Assembly (NCBI GenBank): GCA_039000515.1
Contig: JBCFYV010000012.1
Span: 85,156,284-85,220,283, forward strand
Reading direction: 5' to 3'
From: Timema cristinae
Taxonomy: Eukaryota > Arthropoda > Insecta > Phasmatodea > Timematidae
Length of the DNA stretch: 64,000 bases
Made by a program: the position numbers and the translations under genes. A model generated the notes under the pieces. That model had not been told where the DNA came from and ran no database searches. It saw only the letters and a list, made by a program, of their open reading frames with translations. Of the stretch, positions 1 to 10,139 are shown one piece after another (within the stretch, counting starts at the first letter, position 1; each line of letters opens with the position of its first letter).

Positions 1-1084
1 GGGAAGGGATGAGTTGTCTGCTCTACTCTGACCAGGCCGGTCTGTTTCAGGTATTGCGGGGTTGTATCAGATATATTCTCAAAATCCAGGGCAAAATATG
101 AAGCACCTCAGCTTTTATCATTTTTCATGAGTTTCAGATTTAATATTAATGTTGATGAAGTACCATTGTAAAGTTAAAAGACGTCTGCATTAATTGATTT
201 ACTTCTCCCATTTATTACACATGTTTAAGTATATAAAATAATTAATTGAATATTGCATTTATTTGGCAATTTTTTACGCTATTAATTGAAGGTTCATTGG
301 AATAATATTTATTTCAATTAATAAACCTCCTTAAATACTTCTAGTATTCCAAATTTAAAATCATTCCATAATTTGGTTTTTCTAAAAATTGTTGCATTAG
401 ATGTCAAAATTTCAAACTTTTAGTAAACACTGTGCTTAAAATATACATTTAATCCATATTTGATACACTGATTCAAGTTTGGTTTAAGAAGACCTAATAA
501 TATATATATATATACATGATCGTATTTTCATGGTTTAATGTTGTTTTTTTTAAATCTGCATACAAAGCATAAACCTAGTAAATATGATGAAATAATATCC
601 TTTGGTTTTTCAACATACATATTGTTCTAAACTAAAAAAAAGGTACAGTTTTATTTTAATTTAAAAAACTGTTGTGGTGCTGTATGCTGCGACCTATCAG
701 TTTAAGCTTGAACAAGATAAACCTCTCGTGAAAACTCAAGGCAGTGATGCCAAGCGTTGTACTGTGACTAACAGATGTTCTCAGGAAAAATATCAACTTG
801 ACTACGTTCATTTATGAAATTTGTTTTGTGAATACAACATGTTTTAGAATGGAAGCCGTTTCTTTAAAAGTAAATCGAAGAATATAACATAAAAAAACTA
901 CTTTATCTCTCAACCAGATGAAAAAAAAAGTTCTGCTCTTGTGAATTGTATATAAAAAAAAAGGCTATGAATTAATTATCGTTTCTGAATGAAAAATACC
1001 ATTTTAATACTGTAATTTAGAATCCGTCCATTAATTTCAAATCATGTGCATAGAATACCTAATTAATATAATTACGGAACCTGC
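1..1084. other. AT-rich non-coding DNA, presumed eIF4A3 intron
   Basis: No exon, RNA gene or recognised repeat is seen here, only A/T runs and a short (TA)n at about 499-514. Because the first visible eIF4A3 exon starts at 5655 and is internal, this is probably intron of that gene; that is inference. Bases 1-60 are richer in G and C, but I could not match them to any eIF4A3 exon. Confidence 0.4.
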
Positions 1085-1260
1085 TTTGGTGACCTCACGA
1101 TATAAGGCACTGCTCTCGCAATAAACTGGACTACCGAGTACGAGGATTGGTGTTCGATCGCAGTTGGGTGCTATGAGGTTATTATTCCTAAATCATTTTC
1201 CACTCCCCCTCCACGAAAATGTGAGTGTATGTCATCTAAAAGCAACCTTACTCTTCTCTA
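1085..1260 (+). repeat. tRNA-derived SINE-like fragment
   Basis: The segment has a tRNA-like promoter arrangement: an A-box-like stretch near 1100-1112 and a B-box-like GTTCGATCGC near 1152-1161. A pyrimidine-rich stretch ending in a CACGAAAATGTGAGTG-type body follows. The body resembles that of the element at 4200-4410 (CCATGAAAATATGGATGCAC). The end is unclear and the family call is tentative. Confidence 0.35.
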
Positions 1261-1579
1261 ACACATTAACTTAATTAGTAGGCCTACATCGGCATAAAAC
1301 CTAGGGTTCGGTTCACTTAGATGTACCAATCAAACACTCTTGGCCTTACCTTTGGTAATCTGACCTGTAAACAGAGTCAACAATTTGGTATTGATAATAC
1401 AGGGCTATCTAAATTCATTATGGACTATTGACAATATTAACAAGAAATACACTTGTCACAATAGATAAATGTCTTTAAAATATTTTGTTATCAATTGTAG
1501 AGCTGGATAGTGAAAGGGGAGTGGAGCCACTAGTAAACATGCCTTGATCACTACTCTTTTAAAATTAATAAAATTAACA

Positions 1580-1844
1580 GGTGACCTGGTGGTCTAGGGG
1601 TAAGGTGTCAGACTTCTGTGCTGGCGGCCGGGGTTCAATCCTCGGTCCCGGCACAGATTTATCTGATTTCCAAACCCTTCTTTCACCTTTGACAAGACAT
1701 CTTGTGAATGTGGGGAATGCCAGGCCTCCACCGTGGTTCGGATTCCACGTTAAACTGTAAGTTCTTCATTTCATCTCGTAATCACCCTACCATTACACAT
1801 TAGCGTAAGTGTGTATAACCCGAGCGGGTAGTAAAACGCGGTGC

Positions 1845-1887
<43 letters not shown>
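1580..1887 (+). mobile_element. SINE family A, full-length copy with perfect TSD
   Basis: A tRNA-derived SINE. The 5' head begins GGTGACCTGGTGGTCTAGGG (A box) and carries the B box GGGTTCAATCC near 1632. A unique body follows, then the tail GTATAACCCGAGCGGGTAGTAAAACGCGGTGCTAATAAT and an (AAT)n array. It is flanked by perfect 10 bp duplications, AAAATTAACA, at 1570-1579 and 1888-1897, which shows retrotransposition. Five more copies in this window lie on the minus strand. This is the only plus-strand one. Confidence 0.93.
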
Positions 1888-1891
<4 letters not shown>

Positions 1892-2099
1892 TTAACACAG
1901 GTTCATATTTCATTTTGACCATGTTTATTTAACAAAATAATTTAATCACAAGGAACCTCTTTTACTTTCTCGCACCCCTCAAGTCCTATAGTCAAAGATT
2001 AGGAAATAATGTAAGCGTTAGAGAGGAAGGAGAGGGGGAACAAAATGTAAATGTGAGGAATGCTACTCACACGGTATAGAGATGTCATTAATGTAAGTA

Positions 2100-2350
2100 T
2101 TATTTCCATCTCGTATATACTTAACATATATAATTATAAATACTATAAAATTAATAATAATAATAATAATATATATATATTAAATTATATTATTTACATT
2201 TTATAAAAAATATATTTATATTACAAAGTAATTTTTATTTTACTAATTATATAATTAAAATAATTATTAAAAAAACAAAAAATAATATTTATAATATAAG
2301 ATTCATTGTAAAATATTTATGTCTTTTATATATATATATATATTTAGTCT
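2100..2350. repeat. Very AT-rich low-complexity tract
   Basis: The tract is almost pure A/T with (AAT)n, (TA)n and A/T homopolymers. No coding potential or terminal repeats are seen. Confidence 0.7.
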
Positions 2351-2494
2351 GGTCAAAATATTTTCTTTCAGTAGGATATAAAGTTCCTACGGAAAATGGT
2401 CAGATTCAATTTTTGTCAAATAAACAAAAAATTTGATAATAGATTTTGTTTTTCAAAAATTGCACTAATGGTTTTAGGGATCAGAAAGGTTATA

Positions 2495-2655
2495 TTCATA
2501 TGAAGTGTACCCACATTTGGGTCGAGGGTGCGTGGAAAATCAGTTTGGACGACCCAACTTCATTATACCCAACCGAGATTCGAACCTTGATATCCCATCA
2601 TTTGCAGTCTAGTCTACTGTTAGAGTAGCGCGTTAGACCATGACGCCACCAAAGC
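2495..2655 (-). mobile_element. SINE family B fragment
   Basis: On the minus strand the segment reads as a tRNA-like head (GGTGGCGTCATGGTCTAACG) with a B box (GGTTCGAATCTC) near 2573-2584. The body is shared with the copies at 3960, 7399, 40915, 41685, 45065 and 49765. The 3' tail is missing, so it is truncated. The 60-codon reading frame over it is not a gene. Confidence 0.6.
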
Positions 2656-3362
2656 GAGTGTTAAACATGTTAAAATATTTTTAAACGTATAAAGCTATAT
2701 TTGATTATCAAATATAACTAATAAGTTACAAGAGTTTGAAATTCTTGGTAATTACAAGTTTAGTGGTGTAACTATAGGGTGGTGGCAAAATGCTGCAGGC
2801 CCATGCCCAAACTAGAGCCCACCACGCAGGTTCACCCACCCAAAATTAATTTGGTAATGAGATGAAAACATTGTCTTTTAGCCCTATTTTTGTTTCATAA
2901 AGATCTCATTATTCAATCAAAAATTACTCAATAGTCACTTTATTGCGCATAATTCATGCCGTGCAAAAATGTCTACATATTTTTCTGTAAAATCAATAGA
3001 AACAGCTGAAAGGTAATTTTCAAAACTTAACTAAAATCTATTTAAGAAGCACATGAATCAAGAAAGGCTGCAAGGATTAGCTATGTTGTCTGTTGAGCTA
3101 CTGTCCGTAGCTTGTCCTTGGAAGAAATTGTAGACAATTTCACAGAGATCAATGTTTGTTTAGCCACATATTATAAAATGATTACAATAATAAATTTCAT
3201 AATAATTTTTTATAATCTACAATTATACATAAGATTTGGGGACGCCCACCTTGTTACTGCATAGTTATGCTTTTGTACATGTTACAAGCTAGTTTTACAT
3301 TAGTAAATTTTAGTGCATCTCTGAGTTTTTATTAAAATAATAATAATAATTATTATTATTAT

Positions 3363-3508
3363 TCCTTATATTATATCATCCAGATACTAATAATAATCAT
3401 TATTATAATAATAATAATAATTATAATAATAATAATTATAATAATAATAATAATAATTATTATTATTATTATTATTATTATTAGTATCTGGATGATATAA
3501 TATAAGGA
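3363..3508. repeat. Perfect long inverted repeat around an AAT/ATT loop
   Basis: The left arm (3363 to about 3397, TCCTTATATTATATCATCCA...) is the exact reverse complement of the right arm (about 3474-3508). Between them are alternating AAT and ATT runs that can themselves pair. The whole could fold into one long hairpin or cruciform. A poly-C tract follows at about 3575-3597. It could be a small foldback element or a replication-generated palindrome. Confidence 0.9.
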
Positions 3509-3959
3509 CCTAAAGTAAAAAATAAATAAAGTAAAAGACATAATTTCTTATTTATGTTTTATACGTACATGTGCCTCCCCCCCCCCCCACCCCCCTCCTT
3601 CCTCTTAAGGACTCTAACAATTTTCAAGGGGGGTGCAGATCTCCAACCCCAATTTTCTGGGTGCGTGAAAAAATGTTCAATAAATGAAAACTTTTTTATG
3701 TTAATTGATAAGAAAATTTCTATTACTATTATTATTATTATTTTTTATTTTGATATTAAAAAATAATAATAATAATGTCTTTTATTTTTAAATGCTTAAG
3801 GGCCACCCCAAATAGCTTTTAGTGGCATTACATTTTCAAACATTTTCCAGTGGCATGGAGTGATTCCCCTAAAAACTCCTCAAAAATATATTTCTTTACA
3901 TCTACCTCGCCCGACACTACTAAAGTTTCGCCGACACTCTTGGTAGTCCTCACATTAAA

Positions 3960-4172
3960 ATTCTTTTCATTGCGACTTACTACCCATTTGAATTATACAC
4001 ATGCATTAATTACCCTAATCAACTAGGAATGAGGAAGGTGACATTTTAGATTTAATGTCACCACATTTGCATAGAGGGAGAGTGGGGAAATATTTTAAGG
4101 AAAAATACCCTTATTGCACACAACTGGGATTTGAAATTCAATCTCCCCACTACCAGCAATCCAGTCTAATAG
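3960..4172 (-). mobile_element. SINE family B copy with shared 3' tail
   Basis: On the minus strand this is a family B body ending in the tail complementary to TTACTACCCATTTGAATTATACAC (3977-4000). The tRNA-like head at the right end is eroded, but an ATTTGAAATTCAATCTCC B-box region is still visible near 4130. It runs directly into the element at 4200-4410. Confidence 0.55.
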
Positions 4173-4199
4173 TGTGTATTACCCGCCGTGTTCAACCAA

Positions 4200-4410
4200 A
4201 TGCTGAAGACAGGGAGATCATGGTTCAATTCCGGTCAGGTGCACTCAGGTGAATTTTCCTGAATAGTTTTCTGCTCTTACTCCATGAAAATATGGATGCA
4301 CATCCTTTTAATTTAACCTTCCTGATGCTTAACATCATCTAGTAATTAGTACATAGTACTAGTACAGCCCAAACGAGTAGTAAGACGCGGTGCTATAAAT
4401 AATAATGTGT
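4200..4410 (+). mobile_element. SINE family D: tRNA-like head with the same 3' tail
   Basis: A B-box-like GGTTCAATTCC lies near 4223-4233, followed by a distinct body. It ends in AGCCCAAACGAGTAGTAAGA and CGCGGTGCT, then AATAATAAT. That tail is essentially the one of families A and B, although head and body differ. The 65-codon frame across it is spurious. Confidence 0.6.
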
Positions 4411-4885
4411 TTGTAACCATTTTAAGAGAGATAAAACCTCAGTACACACTACTGGGATTTGAACCCCAATCTCATCACCAGCAAACCAGTCTAATACGAG
4501 AAAGTCGAATGAAAATTGTTTTCTTCCACTAGGTAAGAAATATTAAGAAAACCATAGTACTGATTACTTGAGTTCAACCTAAAAATAAAGTAGCAGATTT
4601 CTGCAGAGTTTGGTCTTTGATAAAAGCCACACCCTGGCCTTTTCCTTCCAAGGAACTTGACCCATGTAAACAACAGATTAGCTAGCTCTCCCTTCACTCT
4701 TTCAGGTCAAATTTGACAGATATGACAACACAGCTGGCATGGGGAAGGGGTTAAACAGTCCATATCGTTCAATATATGGATATTTCTTTGGAGTTGCGCT
4801 GATAGTGCTTCTCAAGTTTTAAAGGTAGTCCTTCCACTTAACTCTTAAGAATAATATAGGGTCCCTCTTTATTTTTTTTTTATTT

Positions 4886-5175
4886 TTTTTTACATCCATT
4901 ACTGTTTTTAGCCTATTACCTGGATCACTCTTTTATTCATTCAAGTCTTATATTTTTCACTATCTGCTGACTAGGCATGTCTTATCTTCATATGCCTTAT
5001 AATCTAACTTAATGACTAGGACAAACACAACACCCAGTCCACGGCAGTTAATTCATCAATGTGAGAGGGTAAATCCACATTTCACCAATGATACATTTTT
5101 CGGCAATGCTGGGAATCAAACCTGGGGCTTTTATCTCAGTATACAGACACACTACTGAGTGAGCTAATGTGGCAG
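4886..5175 (-). mobile_element. SINE family C copy
   Basis: On the minus strand a tRNA-like head (CACTCAGTAGTGTGTCTGTA then GAGATAAAAGCCCC) is followed by a B-box region (GGTTTGATTCCCAGC) near 5106-5120. The body ends in a CATTACTGTTTTTAGCC complement. A closely similar copy lies at 48945-49232 and a weak one at 52770-53010. The tail differs from families A, B and D. Confidence 0.7.
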
Positions 5176-5654
5176 GTACTTGACAGAATGTATGACTATT
5201 TTAATTAATGTACTATAGCAAAAAGGTTAGCATTTTATTACTAATTTTAGTTCCTTTTATGTTACTCCTTTTTTTACAGACTCGATATCAAGATTTGTTT
5301 GTAAAATTATTTGGATTTGACCCAACACTAGATTAATCCACCATTAACACCAATTTTCAACATAGACATAAACAGTAAATACTTCCTTATCCAGACATCG
5401 ATGAATGTCATGTCTTAAGTGATTAAAGTTAGTGTTACAATCTACAAATTGCATTGTGTTTTTGGCTACAAGTTTTTCACTTAAACAACTTATCTGGGTA
5501 TGTGTAGCTGATTTTACTTTAAATATTGTGTATGTTGTCCAAACAACATGTAAACAACACTATTAAAATTTATTTAATAAGTTATTTTCAAATAAAAGTT
5601 TGCTATGTCAAAATTTGTATCAAATTAACTTGAATGTATTGATGTGTTATGTAG

Positions 5655-5762
5655 CCGCGTTCTCATCACCACAGACGTGTGGGCACGAGGTATTGATGTA
5701 CAGCAAGTGTCTCTCGTCATCAACTATGACCTGCCCAACAACCGAGAGCTGTATATTCATAG
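5655..5762 (+). CDS. eIF4A3: eIF4A3 internal exon (helicase motif V region)
   Basis: This exon encodes part of the second RecA-like domain of eIF4A3, the DEAD-box RNA helicase that clamps onto spliced mRNA as the core of the exon junction complex. The frame reads [20 protein letters not shown] (motif [11 protein letters not shown]) and on to [14 protein letters not shown]. Borders are tgttatgtag before it and a GTAACC donor after, with entry phase 2 and exit phase 2. The residues VWARGID and [16 protein letters not shown] separate it from translation factor eIF4A, which has LLARGID and GRGGRF from family knowledge. The exon before it, which should encode the end of the GxxMPQ/FRSGAS region, is not found upstream, so the 5' gene lies outside the window. 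Confidence 0.96.
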
Positions 5763-7398
5763 GTAACCAGTACAACATTCTCTCAAGGGAACAGGTCAAA
5801 TACCAGGCTGTGGCTAAAATTATTTATATTTACATGTGTTTGTCTTGTTACCTAGGTAATAATTCCTTGTGTTAATGTTGGGTAACTAGTAGGGGTTTAA
5901 TATAAATTTCTTAATCATTTGAATTTGAACTTCGAATATTCAATTCTGAAATTTTGAATTATTGATTTTTATGCATGAAGCAATTATTATTTGATGGGAG
6001 GTGTATTTATTTCAGTTATTTTAAATATTCACCAAATTTTGTTTGTTTTAATAAAACCAAATAAACTTATCCTTTGTCAAAAAATCATCAAGAGATTTCA
6101 TCCACTTAGTCACTATATTGATTGTTTATGTGTGTCGGCCCTATAGACGTATTACTCTTAAACTGTCCATCAAAATAATATACAGATACTCTTAATGTGC
6201 ATTGTTAATTGCGATCACTAGTGGCAATATCCATGCTTGTGCAGTCTAGTGGTAGTAAATACTCCAGTATTTTGGTGCTACTAGTGTTTCATGTTTGTAT
6301 ATAGTTCAAATAGAAGTAACTGTTAACGTTTGTCTACAAGATTCTTTATTTTATTTTAATTTATTCCTTCATTATATAACTGTGCTAAATAACTAATTTA
6401 AATAATTTAAAAAGTTATATTTAACTATTATTTTCAATCAAATTTAAAGTATAAGTATTTACAGTAAGCTCTTAATTGAAGAAATTTAGTAAAATAACAA
6501 ACATAAATTTAAAATTATATACTCAAATACCTGATGGAAATGAGCTAAGTTAAGGAAATGTTACACTCATTAGTTTATTACAAACTTTACCATTTTTATT
6601 TTATAAACTAAATCAACATTGCAACAGTTACAAACAACTCGCAAAGAAACCACAGATCATATAATTCCAAAGATGATTAGCAAGAGATGAACCACTAAAC
6701 ATATTTTAAATCTGTTACTGCAACATCCTCCCCCCTTAAGCTAATGAAGCAATAGCAAGTCAACTTAAATAACTTATACATCAATCACATACAACAGTAG
6801 AGATTAACAACATATTAAAATCATGAATGGTCACTGAACAAAAAATAAAGACTCTTAACATAACAAATTCTCACTGTGATATTTACACATTTATTCTCGT
6901 GGGTATTTTCAAAACTTTCCGCACCCTTTCCATGTTTAAATATATTCTGTCAAGGCCAAATGTGGGTGGGGGGAGGGGGGGAAGCTAATTTAAAGAAATG
7001 TTACACTCGTTATTTTATTACAAACTTTACTATTTTATAAACTCAATCAATGCAACAGTTACAAACGATTCATAAATAAACCATAGATCATTAATTCCAA
7101 AGATGATCAGGAAGAGATGAACCACTAAATATCTTTTTAATCTTTTGTTGTTATTATTATAGTTGTTCAGTCTTACAACAGGTCCATTCCTTTTATCAGT
7201 GAAACTTAGACCTCCAGTGTGCCCTGTTCTCTGCCTCCTTCAGCTCTCAGAATTTTCTTCTTTCCTTCAAATCAACTAGTATTTGAATCCTTGTTCCAAA
7301 ACTCCTCTTTTCCTCAACCTCTCCTTCTAAACGTTGTGCGGAATATAATTTCTCCTAAGGATGTGTACCAATATTATATTTATTTTATTATGTTAATT
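5763..7398 (+). other. eIF4A3 intron, no recognised gene
   Basis: AT-rich intron. A segment at about 6545-6725 recurs in altered form at about 6985-7140 (ATGTTACACTCATTAGTTTA and ATGTTACACTCGTTATTTTA, then CAAAGATGATTAGCAAGAGA and CAAAGATGATCAGGAAGAGA). This is a direct duplication some 440 bp apart, probably of an unclassified repeat. Confidence 0.6.
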
Positions 7399-7632
7399 TT
7401 TATTTTTAGCATGGCGTCTTATAGCTCGTTCCGGTTATATACCTATGTACTAATTACTCTAGTGTGTTAGGAATGAAGAATATTGAATTTAGAGATATGC
7501 CTGCATTTGTGTGAATAGAGTGGGAAACAATTTATGAATACCCACCCTTAGTACACCCAGCCATGATCAAACTAAATATCCCCGTCATCGGCAGTCTAGT
7601 CTATGCCTTAGACCATGCAGCCACTGAAGCTG
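7399..7632 (-). mobile_element. SINE family B copy
   Basis: On the minus strand a tRNA-like head reads GGTCTAAGGCATAGACTAGA, followed by the family body. The tail is the complement of TTTAGCATGGCGTCTTATAGCT at 7406-7427. It lies in the eIF4A3 intron. The 71- and 83-codon frames overlapping it are spurious. Confidence 0.7.
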
Positions 7633-7679
7633 GTTTTAATATTATGACTTTAACAAGTTTTATCATAATATTGGTTAAG

Positions 7680-7800
7680 AAATCCATCTATTTTAATTCT
7701 AATATTATGATGAAGAGTAATTTTAAAATTTCCTGTCCCGAATCCCGTAATTTTGATTTATTTCCCGTCCCAAAATAAAAGTGTCATTCCCATCCATCCC
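7680..7800. repeat. Interspersed repeat with a CCCG-rich end
   Basis: The segment ends in ATTTTGATTTATTTCCCGTC, CCAAAATAAAAGTGTCATTC and CCATCCATCCC. The same wording, diverged, occurs at 9848-9950 and 41195-41325 and in pieces near 8310-8430 and 15225-15305. It is a dispersed element of unknown class, probably the end of a DNA transposon. Confidence 0.5.
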
Positions 7801-8029
7801 TTGTTATTAGTTTAAGCTGTTGCTGTCCAGAGTTATGTAAAAATATGTGTATTTTTACGTTTTTTTCTCTATTATTTTCCTACTATTCTATCATTTTATT
7901 TATTACAAATAGTTTATAATTTGTGTGCTAATATATAAACTTGCATATAGAATATTACAAACAAACTAATTAAAATAGTAAAAATTGTACATATCGAAAA
8001 CTATAACCCTAGTTTCACACCTGTTCTAG

Positions 8030-8157
8030 AATTGGTCGATCTGGTCGCTTTGGCAGGAAGGGTGTTGCCATAAACTTTGTGAAGAGTGACGACATCAGAA
8101 TCCTGAGAGACATAGAGCAGTACTACTCGACGCAAATTGACGAAATGCCCATGAATG
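8030..8157 (+). CDS. eIF4A3: eIF4A3 exon with helicase motif VI
   Basis: The exon follows ctgttctag and ends before a GTATGT donor; its 128 bases continue the phase of the previous exon exactly. It encodes the arginine-finger motif [15 protein letters not shown], whose arginines contact ATP. It then encodes the conserved C-terminal stretch [20 protein letters not shown] followed by IDEMPMN. Every residue expected for the family is present and there is no stop or frameshift. The sequence is nearly that of insect eIF4A3 proteins. The protein acts in the nucleus, in the exon junction complex with Mago, Y14 and Barentsz, and stays on the mRNA until translation. Confidence 0.97.
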
Positions 8158-10139
8158 GTATGTCATTGACCATAGCACTTCAATACCATATCAACCTGAA
8201 AATAATCTACCCTGGAATATAGGGTGCACCCTAAAAATCTGATAATTTTGAAAGACAAAAAATTATTCATGTTGGGAAATGAATCCAATTTGAAAGTAAA
8301 AAATACACCCTATTTCTAGGGGTGGACGGGATCTCGAACTCTCTGGAAAATGTTGGGAATTCTCGGAGAGTAGGGTGGGAAAGACCCTTTCTCTTCAAGG
8401 GTTTGGGCGGGAAATAAAACCTGCTCATTGTTCCAGGAGGTACTCTTGGCTCAATCTCTATTGGAGACAAGTCATCTTCTTTGTTCTGTAGCAAACTTAG
8501 AGAGGTGATGGGGTATTTTACTGCCTGTGGTGAGACAAACAAGTTGGGAAGCTCATGAGTCATTGTGCTCTGTCTATCAACAGTTATTTGTTAGGTTCGG
8601 TAAGCGAGAGAGCTTGAAAGATTTGGAGAAGGGGTGTACCAATGCGGATACTGATGAATCGCTATCGGGTGATTATTAGTGCATTGGCAATGTCAATTGC
8701 CACTTCTACTTGTTCCGATCTTTCACTAGAATATAATTCCTGTTCAGTCTCATTATTTACAAATTCAGAATCCACTTTGACTTGAGCTATCAATAATTAT
8801 TGCAAGTATTTCTGTGTCTTGAATCACAGCTTTATTCTTAGTAGCCACGTTTACAAACTAGGCCAAAGATAAATCTCATTAAGTAAAAAGTTATAAAATA
8901 ATTTTCATGTTCATTATATCGAAACTCTTGAATGCAAAGACAAATAAAAGTAACTTGATCATATGAGAATGCAGTGGAAATAAAATCTACCCTGTCTGTT
9001 GACTTAATACTGAATTAAGAGCTCAAACACATGGGATCACTGTGGGTGAAGCTGGCAATTTTAGCATTTCACCCATCGCTCTGAGCGACATTGGTACTAA
9101 AAGGATTAAGCATATTTCCCATCCCAATAGTTATTAATAAATAATCGTAGCATGAACTCTGTAATCGGTTTTACTGAATCGGTACACCTCTAGATATATT
9201 ATACTCTTAACGTCTTTTGGGGCATAGAAATGAGGGGGGAGGAAGTAGCTTGCCAAGGTCAACTATTTATGAGCATCAACCTGTCTGTTGTAAGCAACCA
9301 AACAAAGAGTAGAGATTACAAAGGTGTTAAACAAAGAACCGTTAAGGGGTGTCGGTTCTAGAGAATACTTAAAGGGTAACACATTTAGGGAACATTTAAG
9401 GGTTTTTATACCTAAATAATATTTAAGGGCCTTAAAACCTATATCATCTTTAAGGGATTTTGGACCTAAAGATTATATAAGGTGTTTCAAACCTATATAG
9501 CCTTCAAGAGGTGTTAAAATAGAGAACATTTTAGAGGACCTTTAAGAGGGTTAAAAAATATTGATTGTATTTTTTGCACTCTTCCAATAGGTAGTTGAAT
9601 ATAAAACACCATTTTGAACAGAGATTAATACCTAATAAAAATAGTGTATTCAAATTAATTATTTGATTTGACCTTTTAAATACTTGTTCAAAATTTCACT
9701 ATTTGTTTCAATAAAAAATGCTATTCGAACACCCTTATTATCTTTTTATGATATATTATTTGTATTGTATTTAATAATTTCAAAGCTTTTACAAGTATTA
9801 ACCTATTAGTATAAATACAATATATATTTTTAATCTAGAATTAATCTAAAGTGTCATTTTTAAAATTTCCCGTTCCAGTCCCGATATTTTGACTCATTTA
9901 CCGTCCCGTTCCCGTCCCAATATAAAATTCTCATTCTCGTCCATCCCTACCTATTTCCTTATTGCTTTTATCATATTTATTTTTAAATTGATGAAAATTA
10001 GTTAAAAACCTTGACTAGCAAGTGTTTACTTAAGTTGTGACATGAGGTAAAATTAAAAACATAAGCCTAATGCAACTATTATATACTATGGGTAGACCTC
10101 CAAATTAACACATTTTGGTGTAAATATGTCCTTGGCCTG
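8158..10139 (+). other. Last eIF4A3 intron, left part
   Basis: Mostly repeat debris. At 8310-8430 there is a GGGGTGGACGGGATCTCGAA segment that belongs, inverted, with the CCCG-rich repeat. At 9337-9560 a series of AAGGG/CCTAAA-like phrases (AACATTTAAGGGTTTTTATA, AATATTTAAGGGCCTTAAAA, CATCTTTAAGGGATTTTGGA) forms a degenerate 34-36 bp tandem array. No exon is seen. Confidence 0.5.
9848..9950. repeat. Second copy of the CCCG-rich interspersed repeat
   Basis: It reads CATTTTTAAAATTTCCCGTT through GACTCATTTACCGTCCCGTT and ends CGTCCATCCCTAC. It parallels 7710-7800 and 41220-41325. Confidence 0.55.

Noticed and set aside
1..60. GC-richer start of the window as an eIF4A3 exon
   Set aside because: No frame gives a helicase motif, and the phase to 5655 cannot be supported.
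1600..1650. True tRNA genes in the A/B-box-bearing segments
   Set aside because: The heads lack a foldable acceptor stem and CCA-proximal end, and they continue into SINE bodies with duplications around the whole unit.
5281..5335. Possible terminal exon after TTTTTTTACAG, reading RYQDLFVKLFGFDPTLD and a stop
   Set aside because: It lies in an eIF4A3 intron, matches no protein I know, and is too short. The acceptor could be chance.
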